In this document: piece by piece, positions 8,093 through 16,863 of the stretch
Position numbering within the stretch: position 1 is the first letter of the stretch
How the letters are laid out: every line of letters starts with the position of its first letter
Source: Chloroflexota bacterium
GTDB taxonomy: Bacteria > Chloroflexota > Anaerolineae > Aggregatilineales > Phototrophicaceae
DNA: 64,000 nt
Direction: 5' to 3'
NCBI GenBank assembly: GCA_013388735.1
Contig: JACAES010000008.1
Coordinates: forward strand, 22,464-86,463
Notes under the pieces: model-generated
The model's database searches: none
Told to the model about the DNA's origin: nothing
The model's input: the letters and a program-made list of their open reading frames with translations, nothing else
Translations under genes and position numbers: made by a program

Positions 8093-8121
8093 ATTATAGC
8101 AAGCGCGTCATGACGCATCAA
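8093..8121 (-). promoter_or_regulatory. Promoter of tRNA-Thr
   Basis: On the minus strand, -35 TTGATG (8116-8121), a 17-base spacer and a perfect -10 TATAAT (8093-8098), ending 13 bases before the mature tRNA. The spacer overlaps a perfect 12-base palindrome, GCGTCATGACGC (8105-8116). Confidence 0.75.
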
Positions 8122-8139
8122 GCCTTAATTCTGCGGTGA

Positions 8140-9681
8140 TCAGTGGCGAAAATGGCGGACGCCGGTGAAGACCATCGCCATGCCAGCCTCGTTTGCTACC
8201 TGAATAGCTTCTTTGTCCCGGATTGATCCGCCCGGCTGAATCACTGCCGTCACGCCCGCTTCTGCTGCTGCTTGAACGCCGTCCGCAAACGGGAAAAATG
8301 CGTCGGACGCCATCACCGCGCCGGCAGCACGCTCGCCAGCTTTAGCGATTGCCAACCGGACCGCGTCTACGCGACTGGGCAGGCCGCCGCCAATACCTAC
8401 CGTCGCCCGCACCCCGGCCAGAACAATCGCATTTGATCGCACATGCTGGACAACTTTCCAGGCAAACTGGAGCATTTCCAGTTCTTCAATCGTTGGCGTT
8501 CGCTCAGTAACCGTTTTCAGCATAGTGGATTCAGGGTCACCAGTGTCGGCGCTCTGCACCAGCACGCCGCCAAGTACGGAGCGAAGCTCCAGCTCGTTAC
8601 CTGTAAACGGCTGCGGAACGTTCAACAACCGGCAGTTTTTCCGACTCGCCTGTAGCTGCGCCTGTGCCGCCGCAGAAAATCCCGGCGCGGCAATCGCTTC
8701 CACAAACAGGCTTCCCAATGCGTTCACAAAAGCCTCGTCAATCGGACGATTAACAGCGATGACTCCACCAAAGGCTGATACCTGGTCGGAAGCCAATGCC
8801 AGGGGAAACGCTTCCGACAGGGTGGGCGCGCTGGCGACGCCAATCGGATTCAGGTGTTTGACGATGACGGCGGTCGGTTCGGCAAAACTGCTTACGGCAC
8901 GCCAGGCCGCGTCAAGATCGAGGATGTTATTGTACGAAAGCTGCTTGTTGCCGCCCAGCAGACTGCCACCCAGCGGCCCGGAGCGCGCCACGCGGCTGTA
9001 ATAAGCCGCCGTCTGGTGCGGGTTTTCGCCATAACGCAGCACCTCCACCTGCTGCATCCCCAAAGACAGATGCTGGGGAAGGTCGGTCGGTGTCAGGCTG
9101 GGGACGACATCCTGGGACAAAAACGCATGGATCGCCGTGTCATAATCGCGGGTGTGGGCAAACGCCTTGACGGCCAGTTTCCGGCGAATGGCTAAGTCAA
9201 CCACCCCGGTTGCCTTCAGTTCAGCAACCACTTTGACGTAATCTTCAGGGTCGCAGATTACCACCACATGAAAGAAGTTTTTAGCTGCCGCCCGGAGCAG
9301 CGTCACGCCGCCAATATCAATCTGCTCGATGGCATCCTGGAGGCTGATACCGATCTGTGATACCGTTTCCTGAAAGGGATACAGGTTGCAGACGACCATA
9401 TTGATCGGCGCGTAACCGAACTGCTGTAAACTCAGCAGGTCTTCCGGTTTGTCCCTGGCAAGAATGCCGGCGTGGATGGCCGGATGCAGCGTTTTGACAC
9501 GTCCGCTCAGCATTTCCGGCATACCGGTAAGCGTTTCGACCGGTATGGCGGGGATGCTGGAACTGCGTAAAAGCTGTTCCGTCCCGCCGGTCGCCACGAT
9601 ATCCCAGCCCATTTCAACCAGGGCCGAGGCAAACTTGACCAGATTGGTCTTGTCATAAACACTGAACAGCGCGCGCGGCAT
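8140..9681 (-). CDS. purH: Bifunctional AICAR transformylase / IMP cyclohydrolase
   Basis: A 513-residue PurH, which carries out the last two steps of purine synthesis (AICAR to FAICAR to IMP) in the cytoplasm. The N-terminal cyclohydrolase domain has SVYDKTNLV, ATGGTEQLL and MLSGRVKTLHPAIHAGILAR. The C-terminal transformylase domain has LRYGENPHQTAAYY, KHLNPIGVA and SDAFFPFADGV. Length matches the family (about 510-530). The ATG at 9681 is preceded by AAAGGA. No other pur gene is in the window; tRNA-Thr lies downstream on the same strand with its own promoter. Confidence 0.97.
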   Translation of the reverse strand: MPRALFSVYDKTNLVKFASALVEMGWDIVATGGTEQLLRSSSIPAIPVETLTGMPEMLSGRVKTLHPAIHAGILARDKPEDLLSLQQFGYAPINMVVCNLYPFQETVSQIGISLQDAIEQIDIGGVTLLRAAAKNFFHVVVICDPEDYVKVVAELKATGVVDLAIRRKLAVKAFAHTRDYDTAIHAFLSQDVVPSLTPTDLPQHLSLGMQQVEVLRYGENPHQTAAYYSRVARSGPLGGSLLGGNKQLSYNNILDLDAAWRAVSSFAEPTAVIVKHLNPIGVASAPTLSEAFPLALASDQVSAFGGVIAVNRPIDEAFVNALGSLFVEAIAAPGFSAAAQAQLQASRKNCRLLNVPQPFTGNELELRSVLGGVLVQSADTGDPESTMLKTVTERTPTIEELEMLQFAWKVVQHVRSNAIVLAGVRATVGIGGGLPSRVDAVRLAIAKAGERAAGAVMASDAFFPFADGVQAAAEAGVTAVIQPGGSIRDKEAIQVANEAGMAMVFTGVRHFRH

Positions 9682-9781
9682 GGCTCACTTATCCTTTACT
9701 GTGAAGATTTTGCCCAATGAGTCTCAATCATATATTAATTGCGTTCCGGATTCGAGGCGGGCTGCCCGCAGTGACTTTCTC

Positions 9782-12181
9782 TCATGCTTTCGGGCCGGTG
9801 AGTATCCCATGCACTTCCTCGACGAAAGCCAGCAGGCTTTCCATAAAACGGTCGAGAAAATCCTGGGTGATCGCCTGAGCGGTGGTTTCATACCCCGCTT
9901 GCGCCAGGGCTGTCACAGGTGGACGGAAGTCACGCAGGGTGATACACAGCCGGTTGTGATTATCGGTCATGATGCCCCACACCAGCACCTTTTTGTCGTT
10001 ATCATCTTTGGCGCTGGAAAAGCGCGATATGGATGATCCCGGCGTCACCTGCCCAACATTGCTGAAGACTTCCTCGCCTTTGATGGCTTCGTTCATGAAG
10101 GAAAATCGTCCCGGAATATCGTCCATCATTTTCTGCATCGAGCCAGGCAGTCCCGCAATCAACCGGATAGCAGTGGTACTCATGCTCTGGCCGTCCATAG
10201 CGATCTGGCGATAGCGCCGCATAACACGGCTGAACGCATCCAGCAGGCTTACATAATCGGTGCGCGCCTTGTGAAACAGATGAAAGGCCTCATCCTTCCT
10301 GGCTGTTTTATGAGCAACAAGATTCAGCAAGCGTAGAAGATCGTCATGCATAGGGTAAAAGTCCACAAACGGGTTGCGAAATGTGCTGGGGAAAAGCCGA
10401 TCTTTCGGGTTGGCATGGGTGGCGTCAATCGGTATCAGAAGCGATGGGTTGGACTGTCCCAACTCAGCAAGCATATCGTCCACCAGCCGCGCCAGAGGCT
10501 TGCCATCCGGCTTTTTACGCAGATCATCCAGAGCGCGCTGCAAACGAAGGCTCGGTTTATAACGTTGATTGAAGATAACACGGTGTAAAACGAGAAGATC
10601 ATTGACTGTCAGATGAATGGGTGGGCGGGTTCGACGGATTAACAGTCTGCGTAAATCGGTGATGGGGGCGATGTCCACCGACGCTTCTGCACTGATATGA
10701 GTGATTACCGGACTCAGTTTCCGAGCCGCACGCTCCAGCTTAGGCGAAGCGGTCAGATCGAGGGCGATTGGCAGTTCCAGCCTGGGCGGCGCGCCTTGAG
10801 ACTGAACGCGCCGTTCGACATAATAAACAGCCTGATTGGTCAGCATTTCGGCGGTCGCCATCGCCCAGGGGCCGTCAAAGTAGATGTGCGAAAAATCGAA
10901 CACCATGCCACCATCAGTATGAAAGATGGTCAGGGCATGATCGCCAATCCCGCGCCGCCCACGCCGGATAGTCTGAAGCGGCTGGCTGGATGAAGCCTGA
11001 TCCCAATTAATGAGGATAGGTGTTTTTTGCAGCATCTCAAGCGATTGACGTTGATCCTGTCCCAGTAGTCGGCGCAAATCCTGCTGCGCGGTGCGCGGCG
11101 CGGCAAGCAGTATCAAATCCGCCTGGGCGGGATTGCTGCTTTTGGCCCGCAGCAGGGCATCTACCTGTGCATGAATGAGTGCCGGAGCGGTTGGGGTAGT
11201 GGGGTCTACAAATTTGAGCAGATAGTAGGCATCCTTGTAAATCACCCCGACATGCAAATCGGTATTGCGGATGGGTATGCGCTGCTCGCCGTACTCGCCC
11301 GGCTCCAGATAAGAGAGAATCGAAAGCTGCCTGACGTAGGCCTGTAAGCTGAGTTCGCGCTGTTTCTGTCGAGCAGGGTCTTTCCAGGCAGCCTCAAAAC
11401 TGTAACGCTGGCGTGCGCCGACTTGGGCAAGCTGCTCATCACAAAAACTATCGAACCGCTGACGGCGGTAAGCGGGAATGCTGAACTGCTGCGACAAACC
11501 ATCCGGAACTTTAAATGGGCGGATTTTTTCCCAGGCGCGGTGCAGGCGGGGCAGGCCGGTTGTTTGTTCCATGACCGTCAGACGTACATTCTCTTCCCAG
11601 ACGCTTGCCAGCAGATAATGATAATCGCGCAGCAGCCACATCGCAGCCATTACCCAAGCCGTTAGCTGCTCGGATTCGGATGGGGCAGGGCGCATCGGCC
11701 TGATAGCCTGCTGGAAGCCGGTCGTTTCAGTATTGTGTCGGGCCGCATCCTCTCGCAGACCAAACTCAACATAAAACTGCCATGCCCCTTCAGGCAGGTA
11801 GTCTTCTGATCTGACGCCGGCCAGTTGCAACAGAAACGAAAACCCGGCCAGCACAGTCGCGGGACCGGCGAACATCATACGATAAAAGGCATTGTTGCGA
11901 ACAATCGCTAACCCTTTAAACAGAGAATTAAAATAGGCGCGCCCTTCGGCGGGCGGCAGCTTGCGCTCCTTGACGTTGAGCAGGCCGTTAAAAACGAATC
12001 CCACGACGTTACCTGCCGGTAGAATCCGGGATATGAGTTCGATCAATTCCTCTTGTTCCGGGACAGACACATGCGACGTGTTTTCGTGCAGGCTGGCCTC
12101 GGCAACCAATTTACGCAAATTGGTCGCGGTTAACTGAGTTGCCTGCTGAACGACTTGCTCGGCGCTGGTTAGCTCGTCCAT
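9782..12181 (-). CDS. Uncharacterised 799-residue protein with HxxxDG acyltransferase-like motif
   Basis: I do not recognise this protein with confidence. About two thirds in, FDFSHIYFDGPWAMATAEML contains an HxxxDG motif. This is the catalytic signature of CoA-dependent acyltransferases (choline/carnitine acyltransferase, BAHD, condensation and wax-ester synthase families). Near the C-terminus, VFSNVGQVTPGSS and the strand VLVWGIMTDNHNRLCITLRD resemble the closing strands of that fold. The N-terminal 350 residues are helical, with conserved-looking aromatic runs and no known motif. There is no signal peptide. It would be larger than a carnitine acyltransferase (about 600-650). It lies alone on the minus strand, divergent from NDH-2. 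An acyl-transfer role is inference only. Confidence 0.5.
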   Translation of the reverse strand: MDELTSAEQVVQQATQLTATNLRKLVAEASLHENTSHVSVPEQEELIELISRILPAGNVVGFVFNGLLNVKERKLPPAEGRAYFNSLFKGLAIVRNNAFYRMMFAGPATVLAGFSFLLQLAGVRSEDYLPEGAWQFYVEFGLREDAARHNTETTGFQQAIRPMRPAPSESEQLTAWVMAAMWLLRDYHYLLASVWEENVRLTVMEQTTGLPRLHRAWEKIRPFKVPDGLSQQFSIPAYRRQRFDSFCDEQLAQVGARQRYSFEAAWKDPARQKQRELSLQAYVRQLSILSYLEPGEYGEQRIPIRNTDLHVGVIYKDAYYLLKFVDPTTPTAPALIHAQVDALLRAKSSNPAQADLILLAAPRTAQQDLRRLLGQDQRQSLEMLQKTPILINWDQASSSQPLQTIRRGRRGIGDHALTIFHTDGGMVFDFSHIYFDGPWAMATAEMLTNQAVYYVERRVQSQGAPPRLELPIALDLTASPKLERAARKLSPVITHISAEASVDIAPITDLRRLLIRRTRPPIHLTVNDLLVLHRVIFNQRYKPSLRLQRALDDLRKKPDGKPLARLVDDMLAELGQSNPSLLIPIDATHANPKDRLFPSTFRNPFVDFYPMHDDLLRLLNLVAHKTARKDEAFHLFHKARTDYVSLLDAFSRVMRRYRQIAMDGQSMSTTAIRLIAGLPGSMQKMMDDIPGRFSFMNEAIKGEEVFSNVGQVTPGSSISRFSSAKDDNDKKVLVWGIMTDNHNRLCITLRDFRPPVTALAQAGYETTAQAITQDFLDRFMESLLAFVEEVHGILTGPKA

Positions 12182-12349
12182 ATGTACCCGCTCTAAAATT
12201 TCAAATCGAATTCAAACCTGATTGTAATCAAAATACCAGCCGATGGGAATGTTGCGTCCGTTCTGGATGAGTGTTTGCTGAGCATATCGTGCAAAATTTC
12301 ACAAATGAGTTATAATGATAATAATGAGCATAATCAGGGAGAGTGGGAT

Positions 12350-13669
12350 ATGCGCCCGAAAGTTGTCATCATCGGCGCCGGTTTCGGTGGTTTGTATGCG
12401 GCAAAAACACTAGCGAAACAGGCGGTAGACGTTTTGCTGATTGACCGCCAGAACTTCCACACCTTCACGCCGCTGCTGTACCAGGTGGCGACCTGCGCGC
12501 TTGATCCCAGCGATATTGCTTATCCCACGCGCGGCATCTTCCGAAACAAACCCAATGTGCGCTTTCTGTTAGGGGAGGTGAGAGCGATCAACCGCGCCGA
12601 CAAATACATCACCGTCAAAACGAACGGCCAGGAACGGCACGAGCGATATGATTATCTGATCGTCGCCGCCGGAAGCGTGACCAATTACTTCGGCAGCCGT
12701 GATCTGGCGCGGCGCGCGTTCGGGCTAAAAGACCTGAACGATGCAGTTATCCTGCGTAACCACATCCTGAAGCTGTTTGAACGCGCGTTATGGACGGAAG
12801 ACCCGGTTTACCGGCATGCCCTGACCACTCTGGTCGTTGTCGGCGGCGGGCCGACCGGGTTGGAGACAGCCGGTGCTTTGTACGAGCTGTACAACCACGT
12901 CTTGCGCGAGGAGTTCTCCGACGCGCAGAATTTAACGGCTCGTGTTGTCCTGGTTGAAGCGGCAGATCATTTGTTAGGGACGTACCCGGAACGCCTGCAA
13001 AAAGCTGCCTACCAGCAGTTAAAGTCGCTGGGCGTAGAACTGATGCTTGGCGAAACGGTGGAAAACGTGACGGAAGAAGGCGTGTTCCTTAAGAGCGGGC
13101 GTTTCATCCCAAGCTGCACGCTGGTATGGTCGGCAGGCGTTAAAGCATCACCGACTGCCCAAATGCTGGGTGTTGAACTCCAGCGAGGTGGGCGCGTGCC
13201 GGTGCTGCCCACGCTGGAACTGCCGGGACATGATGATGTGTACGTAGTCGGCGATATGGCTTACCTGGAAGACCTTCACGGCCAGCCTTACCCTATGCTG
13301 ATTCCGGTAGCAAAACAGCAGGGTATTCTGGCAGCCAGGAATATCCTGTGCCGGCTGAAAGGGCTGGAACTTCAGCCATTTCGTTATCACGACCGGGGCA
13401 TTATGGCGACAATTGGCCGCCGTCGGGCGGTGGCCTGGATTTTTTACCGCGTGCAGCTAACCGGGTTCGTCGCCTGGGTCGCCTGGCTTGGTTTGCATCT
13501 CATCTGGCTGATGGGCTTCCGCAACCAGATGAGCGTTTTTCTGAACTGGGCCTGGAATTACCTGACCTATGATCGCTCGGTGCGTATTATACTCGAACAC
13601 CGGCGTTTCGACGCAGCGATTTCTGAGACGCAGATAGAAGTCAGGCGCGAACCCGTAATCGAAGGTTAA
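12350..13669 (+). CDS. ndh: Type II NADH dehydrogenase (NDH-2)
   Basis: A 439-residue single-subunit flavoprotein that passes electrons from NADH to quinone without pumping protons. The N-terminal FAD-binding site is VVIIGAGFGGLYAAKTLAKQ. A second dinucleotide fold is VVVGGGPTGLETAGALYEL. The C-terminal FAD contact is VYVVGDMAYLED. The C-terminal portion (GFVAWVAWLGLHLIWLMG) is amphipathic to hydrophobic and fits the peripheral membrane anchor of NDH-2. I chose the ATG at 12350 (MRPKVVIIGAG) because it starts immediately before the FAD fold; an earlier in-frame start would add 25 residues of low-complexity sequence. TATAAT at 12311-12316 may be its -10. It converges with the membrane-protein gene at 13674. 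Confidence 0.9.
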   Translation: MRPKVVIIGAGFGGLYAAKTLAKQAVDVLLIDRQNFHTFTPLLYQVATCALDPSDIAYPTRGIFRNKPNVRFLLGEVRAINRADKYITVKTNGQERHERYDYLIVAAGSVTNYFGSRDLARRAFGLKDLNDAVILRNHILKLFERALWTEDPVYRHALTTLVVVGGGPTGLETAGALYELYNHVLREEFSDAQNLTARVVLVEAADHLLGTYPERLQKAAYQQLKSLGVELMLGETVENVTEEGVFLKSGRFIPSCTLVWSAGVKASPTAQMLGVELQRGGRVPVLPTLELPGHDDVYVVGDMAYLEDLHGQPYPMLIPVAKQQGILAARNILCRLKGLELQPFRYHDRGIMATIGRRRAVAWIFYRVQLTGFVAWVAWLGLHLIWLMGFRNQMSVFLNWAWNYLTYDRSVRIILEHRRFDAAISETQIEVRREPVIEG

Positions 13670-13673
13670 AACA

Positions 13674-14024
13674 TCACAGACCGGACTTTAAAGCGTCCTC
13701 AGCTGTCCAGCCCCGCTCCTTTTCAGGTACACGTTTCGCCCGCGCCGGCTGTTCAAAAACAGCGTACAGCAGCAGCGCCAGCAGGCTGATCGCCAACAGG
13801 CCCAGCGCCAGCGGGATGCCCAACTTTAGCGGGCCGACCAGAAACGAGCCGAACAGCGCCGACGGCAGCACTCCAACATAAGCAGCAGCGCCGATAAAAT
13901 GAAAGAATCGCGCTGCCGCGCCGCCATAGATTTGGTCGCGGCGGTTTGAACTGCGCGCCAGCGGCACACAGAAAACGACGATCAAGGCTGCCACAATCAG
14001 CAGGGTAAGTGATGTTCTGTCCAT
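13674..14024 (-). CDS. Small three-helix membrane protein of the carbamoyltransferase cluster
   Basis: A 116-residue protein with about three transmembrane helices (LTLLIVAALIVVFCVPLA, FFHFIGAAAYVGVLPSALFG and LALGLLAISLLALLLYAVF) and a polar C-terminal tail. The ATG at 14024 follows the stop of the 56-residue gene by 12 bases and has AAAGG upstream, so it is the last gene of the unit 16313-13674. I recognise no family; a role supporting the carbamoyltransferase at the membrane is a guess from position. Confidence 0.65.
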   Translation of the reverse strand: MDRTSLTLLIVAALIVVFCVPLARSSNRRDQIYGGAAARFFHFIGAAAYVGVLPSALFGSFLVGPLKLGIPLALGLLAISLLALLLYAVFEQPARAKRVPEKERGWTAEDALKSGL

Positions 14025-14036
14025 GCAGCTACCTTT

Positions 14037-14207
14037 TTAGAACAGCGTATAAATGAACGGCTGCGTGGCCGGGTTGCTGCCCAGAATGATAAACACGACG
14101 AAGATGATGAGTACGACGATCATCGGAATGAGCCAGTACAGCTTACGCTTCCACAGGAAGGCCAGCAGTTCGCCCAGGATGCCCATACGGGCAAAAAAGT
14201 CGCGCAT
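14037..14207 (-). CDS. 56-residue single-helix membrane protein (DUF5989 / SxtK-like)
   Basis: A short gene translating to MRDFFARMGILGELLAFLWK, then a basic stretch and one transmembrane helix (PMIVVLIIFVVFIILG), ending in QPFIYTLF. The ATG at 14207 lies 12 bases after the carbamoyltransferase stop with a good AGGAG. The sequence style (short amphipathic N-terminus, LW.RK.YWL.P, one helix) matches the small DUF5989-type proteins that sit next to NodU-family carbamoyltransferases and the SxtJ/SxtK genes of saxitoxin clusters. That family match is from memory. The protein probably tethers or assists the carbamoyltransferase at the membrane (inference). Confidence 0.75.
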   Translation of the reverse strand: MRDFFARMGILGELLAFLWKRKLYWLIPMIVVLIIFVVFIILGSNPATQPFIYTLF

Positions 14208-14219
14208 GTAAAGCTCCTC

Positions 14220-16016
14220 TTACGCGGGTTTGCGAACCAGCAGCGAACCCAACACAAGCATGTCTATATCACTATTGCTGAAGGTGTTAAAAGCGTCACG
14301 CGGGGAACTGACTATCGGTTCACCGCGCAGATTAAACGACGTGTTGAGTACGATAGGAACGCCGGTCGCCTGGCCGAATCGTTCCACCACGCCGTAATAC
14401 CGGGGGTTGGTTTCACGCTCGATGGTTTGCAAGCGCCCGGTTCCCATGTGGCAGACCGCCCGTATCTGATCCTGTTTGTCCGGCTTGATCGGGCTAACCA
14501 TCAGCATATAGCGCGGCGCTTCATGTTTTTCCACGTTGGGGTAGTCAAAGTATTCTGGCGCGCGCTCGCGTAAAATAACCGGCGCGAAGGGGCGGAAGGG
14601 TTCTCTGAACTTGATTTTGGTGTTAACAACTTCTTTCATTTCCTCGCTGCGCGGGTCGGCCAGGATGCTGCGATTTCCCAGCGCGCGCGGCCCCCACTCG
14701 AAAGCGCCCTGGAAGAAGCCGATCACCTTTTTATGCGTCAGGGCATCGGCCACGATATCCAGCAGGGGGGCATCGTCATCTTCAAACGATTCGTAGGGAA
14801 TGCCCTTCGAGTCCAGGAAGGCGCGGCTTTCAGCATCGGTGTATTCCTGCCCCCAATAGGCATGGGGCATTACCCAGCTTCGCGGTTTTCCCAGCACCAG
14901 ATGGTAAGCCCAGAGCGCCGCGCCCAAAGCGCCACCGTCGTCGCCGGCGGCGGGCTGGATGTATATTTCATCAAAGGGCGTTTCGGAAAGGATACGATAG
15001 TTAGCTTTAGTATTGAGGGCCACACCGCCGGCCATCACCAGATTCTTCATTCCCGTGCGCCGGTGCAGGTAGCGGGCGATAGCGATCAGTGTGTCCTCGG
15101 TCACCCGCTGGATGCTGGCGGCAATGTCGGCATAATGCTGGTTAGCGTCCATAGCAGCTTTTTCAGCCGCGCGCTCCGGGTTGGTCGCCATCGTAAAAAA
15201 CTCAGACTCAGGCGGGCGCGGCACGCCGAACAGCTCCACGAAGCGGCTGTTATAGGTGTGCTGTGTGGAATGGTGGAAGCTGAAATAATCCATGTTGAGG
15301 TGGAAGCCGCCATCATCGGGATTAATCGTTATCAGGCGTTCTACTTTGTCCACGTAACGCGGCTGGCCGTAAGGTGCCATACCCATGACTTTATACTCGC
15401 CATTGTTGACACGAAAGCCCAAGTAGGCTGTGAATGCCGAATACAGCAGACCTAATGAGTGCGGGAATCGCTGCTCCTGAAACAGCGTGATTTCGTTTCG
15501 ACCGTCGGATGAGTCGCCTTCCCAAACGCTGGTAGCTGTACCGAGTGTTGTCGTCGTCCACTCGCCAACGCCGTCTACCGTCAGCACGGCTGCTTCCCGG
15601 AAAGGGCTGGCAAAAAACGCGCTGGCCGCATGGCTCATGTGATGATCGCAGAACATGACACGATCATAACGCACGCCGACTTGTTTCTGGATGAGGTTCT
15701 TGATCCAGAGTTTGTCTTTCAGCCAGTTGATCATGGCATCGTGCCAGACTTCGCGCGACTTTGGAAAGGTATTCAGTGTCGTCAGCAGAATGCGCTCGAA
15801 CTTAACCAGCGGCTTTTCGTAGAACACTGCATAATCAAGGTCTTCGCCCCGGATGCCAGCTTTTTGCAGACAGAACTGAATCGCCTGTGCAGGGAAGCCG
15901 TTATCATGCTTTTTGCGCGAGAAACGCTCTTCCATCGCGGCGGCAACTAACTGGCCGTCTTTGAGCAGTGCTACTGCCGAGTCATGATAAAAACAGGAAA
16001 TACCCAGGATATACAT
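14220..16016 (-). CDS. NodU/CmcH-family carbamoyltransferase
   Basis: A 598-residue O-carbamoyltransferase. The family moves a carbamoyl group from carbamoyl phosphate, via carbamoyl-AMP, to a hydroxyl on a sugar or natural product. The N-terminal ASKHA-type domain starts ILGISCFYHDSAVALLKDG and holds the metal-binding block CDHHMSHAASAF. The C-terminal YrdC-like adenylate-forming region has FFQGAFEWGPRALGNRSIL and VVERFGQATGVPIVLNTSFN. Length fits the family (570-610). The ATG at 16016 is three bases after the stop of the 97-residue gene. It is flanked by small membrane proteins on both sides. No biosynthetic cluster is nearby, so the acceptor, perhaps a cell-surface glycan or lipid, is unknown. 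Confidence 0.92.
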   Translation of the reverse strand: MYILGISCFYHDSAVALLKDGQLVAAAMEERFSRKKHDNGFPAQAIQFCLQKAGIRGEDLDYAVFYEKPLVKFERILLTTLNTFPKSREVWHDAMINWLKDKLWIKNLIQKQVGVRYDRVMFCDHHMSHAASAFFASPFREAAVLTVDGVGEWTTTTLGTATSVWEGDSSDGRNEITLFQEQRFPHSLGLLYSAFTAYLGFRVNNGEYKVMGMAPYGQPRYVDKVERLITINPDDGGFHLNMDYFSFHHSTQHTYNSRFVELFGVPRPPESEFFTMATNPERAAEKAAMDANQHYADIAASIQRVTEDTLIAIARYLHRRTGMKNLVMAGGVALNTKANYRILSETPFDEIYIQPAAGDDGGALGAALWAYHLVLGKPRSWVMPHAYWGQEYTDAESRAFLDSKGIPYESFEDDDAPLLDIVADALTHKKVIGFFQGAFEWGPRALGNRSILADPRSEEMKEVVNTKIKFREPFRPFAPVILRERAPEYFDYPNVEKHEAPRYMLMVSPIKPDKQDQIRAVCHMGTGRLQTIERETNPRYYGVVERFGQATGVPIVLNTSFNLRGEPIVSSPRDAFNTFSNSDIDMLVLGSLLVRKPA

Positions 16017-16019
16017 AGA

Positions 16020-16313
16020 CTAACCCTGCCGTCTGGCGGCATCCAGTTCGTTTGAAACGGGTTCGCGTGTCAGCCAATTCGTTTCGTTAACGCGCAGGCG
16101 GAGCGGATCGCTGAGAAAGCGCGACGCCAGCCCGAAAGGGACGAGAATGGTAAAATAAAACAATGTTGCAAACCCACGCGCATTTGCATCTGCCACAACA
16201 GCCGAAATGATTTTCAGCCGCTCCCAGGCCACAAGAACAATCTCGCGCACCGGCACGTTCTCCTCGAATGACTCACTTCGCGGCCTCAGAATTATACTCA
16301 AAATTTCTGTCAC
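16020..16313 (-). CDS. Small membrane protein, first gene of the carbamoyltransferase cluster
   Basis: A 97-residue protein with an acidic N-terminus and one hydrophobic segment (FATLFYFTILVPFGLASRFL), followed by a polar tail with TNWLTREP. The start is GTG at 16313 with no clear ribosome site, so the exact start is uncertain. It ends three bases before the carbamoyltransferase. Position suggests an SxtJ-like accessory role, but I see no diagnostic motif. Confidence 0.6.
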   Translation of the reverse strand: MTEILSIILRPRSESFEENVPVREIVLVAWERLKIISAVVADANARGFATLFYFTILVPFGLASRFLSDPLRLRVNETNWLTREPVSNELDAARRQG

Positions 16314-16428
16314 AACTAGGTTGCATCATTACGAAAAGCAGAATCGTTTGAACACTGTCGAAGCGACTTTGAAATCGTTACAATACAATCCATGTGGCAG
16401 TTCTGGATTCTTACACAGGAAATCGAAG

Positions 16429-16737
16429 ATGGACACTCAAAACAACCTGCTCCAGCAGCGTGACCGAAAGGCCAAACCGCATCTCGAACAATTCGCGCCG
16501 GTCTGGATGCTGGATGAAAAGATTATGCCGGACGACGAGGCTATCGTTTTTAACGTAGCGTTTCAGCACCCGCAGTACGGCTGGGTCAACCGGGGTTATC
16601 GTTACGATCTGTTTAACGATGTGCTGTACTATCGCGGCCAGCTTGTTCTGGATGAAGAAAAAGCCATTGAGCTTCAGGCGAAAACACCTTATATCACGGC
16701 GACGGTGGCGAACATTCCGAATGCTTACGGTGGATGA
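16429..16737 (+). CDS. Uncharacterised 102-residue soluble protein
   Basis: I do not recognise this family. The ATG at 16429 is chosen for AGGAA about seven bases upstream; an earlier in-frame start would run over the promoter region of the divergent carbamoyltransferase unit. The protein is acidic with many aromatic residues in its middle (GWVNRGYRYDLFNDVLYYRG), and has no signal peptide, membrane helix or cysteine cluster. It looks like a small alpha/beta domain. It is divergent from the carbamoyltransferase unit and convergent with the acetyltransferase-like gene. Confidence 0.6.
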   Translation: MDTQNNLLQQRDRKAKPHLEQFAPVWMLDEKIMPDDEAIVFNVAFQHPQYGWVNRGYRYDLFNDVLYYRGQLVLDEEKAIELQAKTPYITATVANIPNAYGG

Positions 16738-16772
16738 GGAGCTGATACACCGGCATCACGATGAATATTAAA

Positions 16773-16829
16773 CAAGCCGACCCGCAGACGGCGCCCTCGG
16801 TTGTTGAGCAGCGATTGCTGGTCGGCTTG
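16773..16829. other. Long inverted repeat with internal hairpins in a convergent gap
   Basis: CAAGCCGACC (16773-16782) is perfectly complementary to GGTCGGCTTG (16820-16829), with 37 bases between. Inside, AGC-GATT-GCT can form a second small stem just before the closing strand. It sits between two convergent genes. It could act as a terminator without a clear T tract or be part of a structured RNA. Confidence 0.45.
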
Positions 16830-16863
16830 GTATGCATTTATTCTTCGACTGCCGCGCCGTGTA

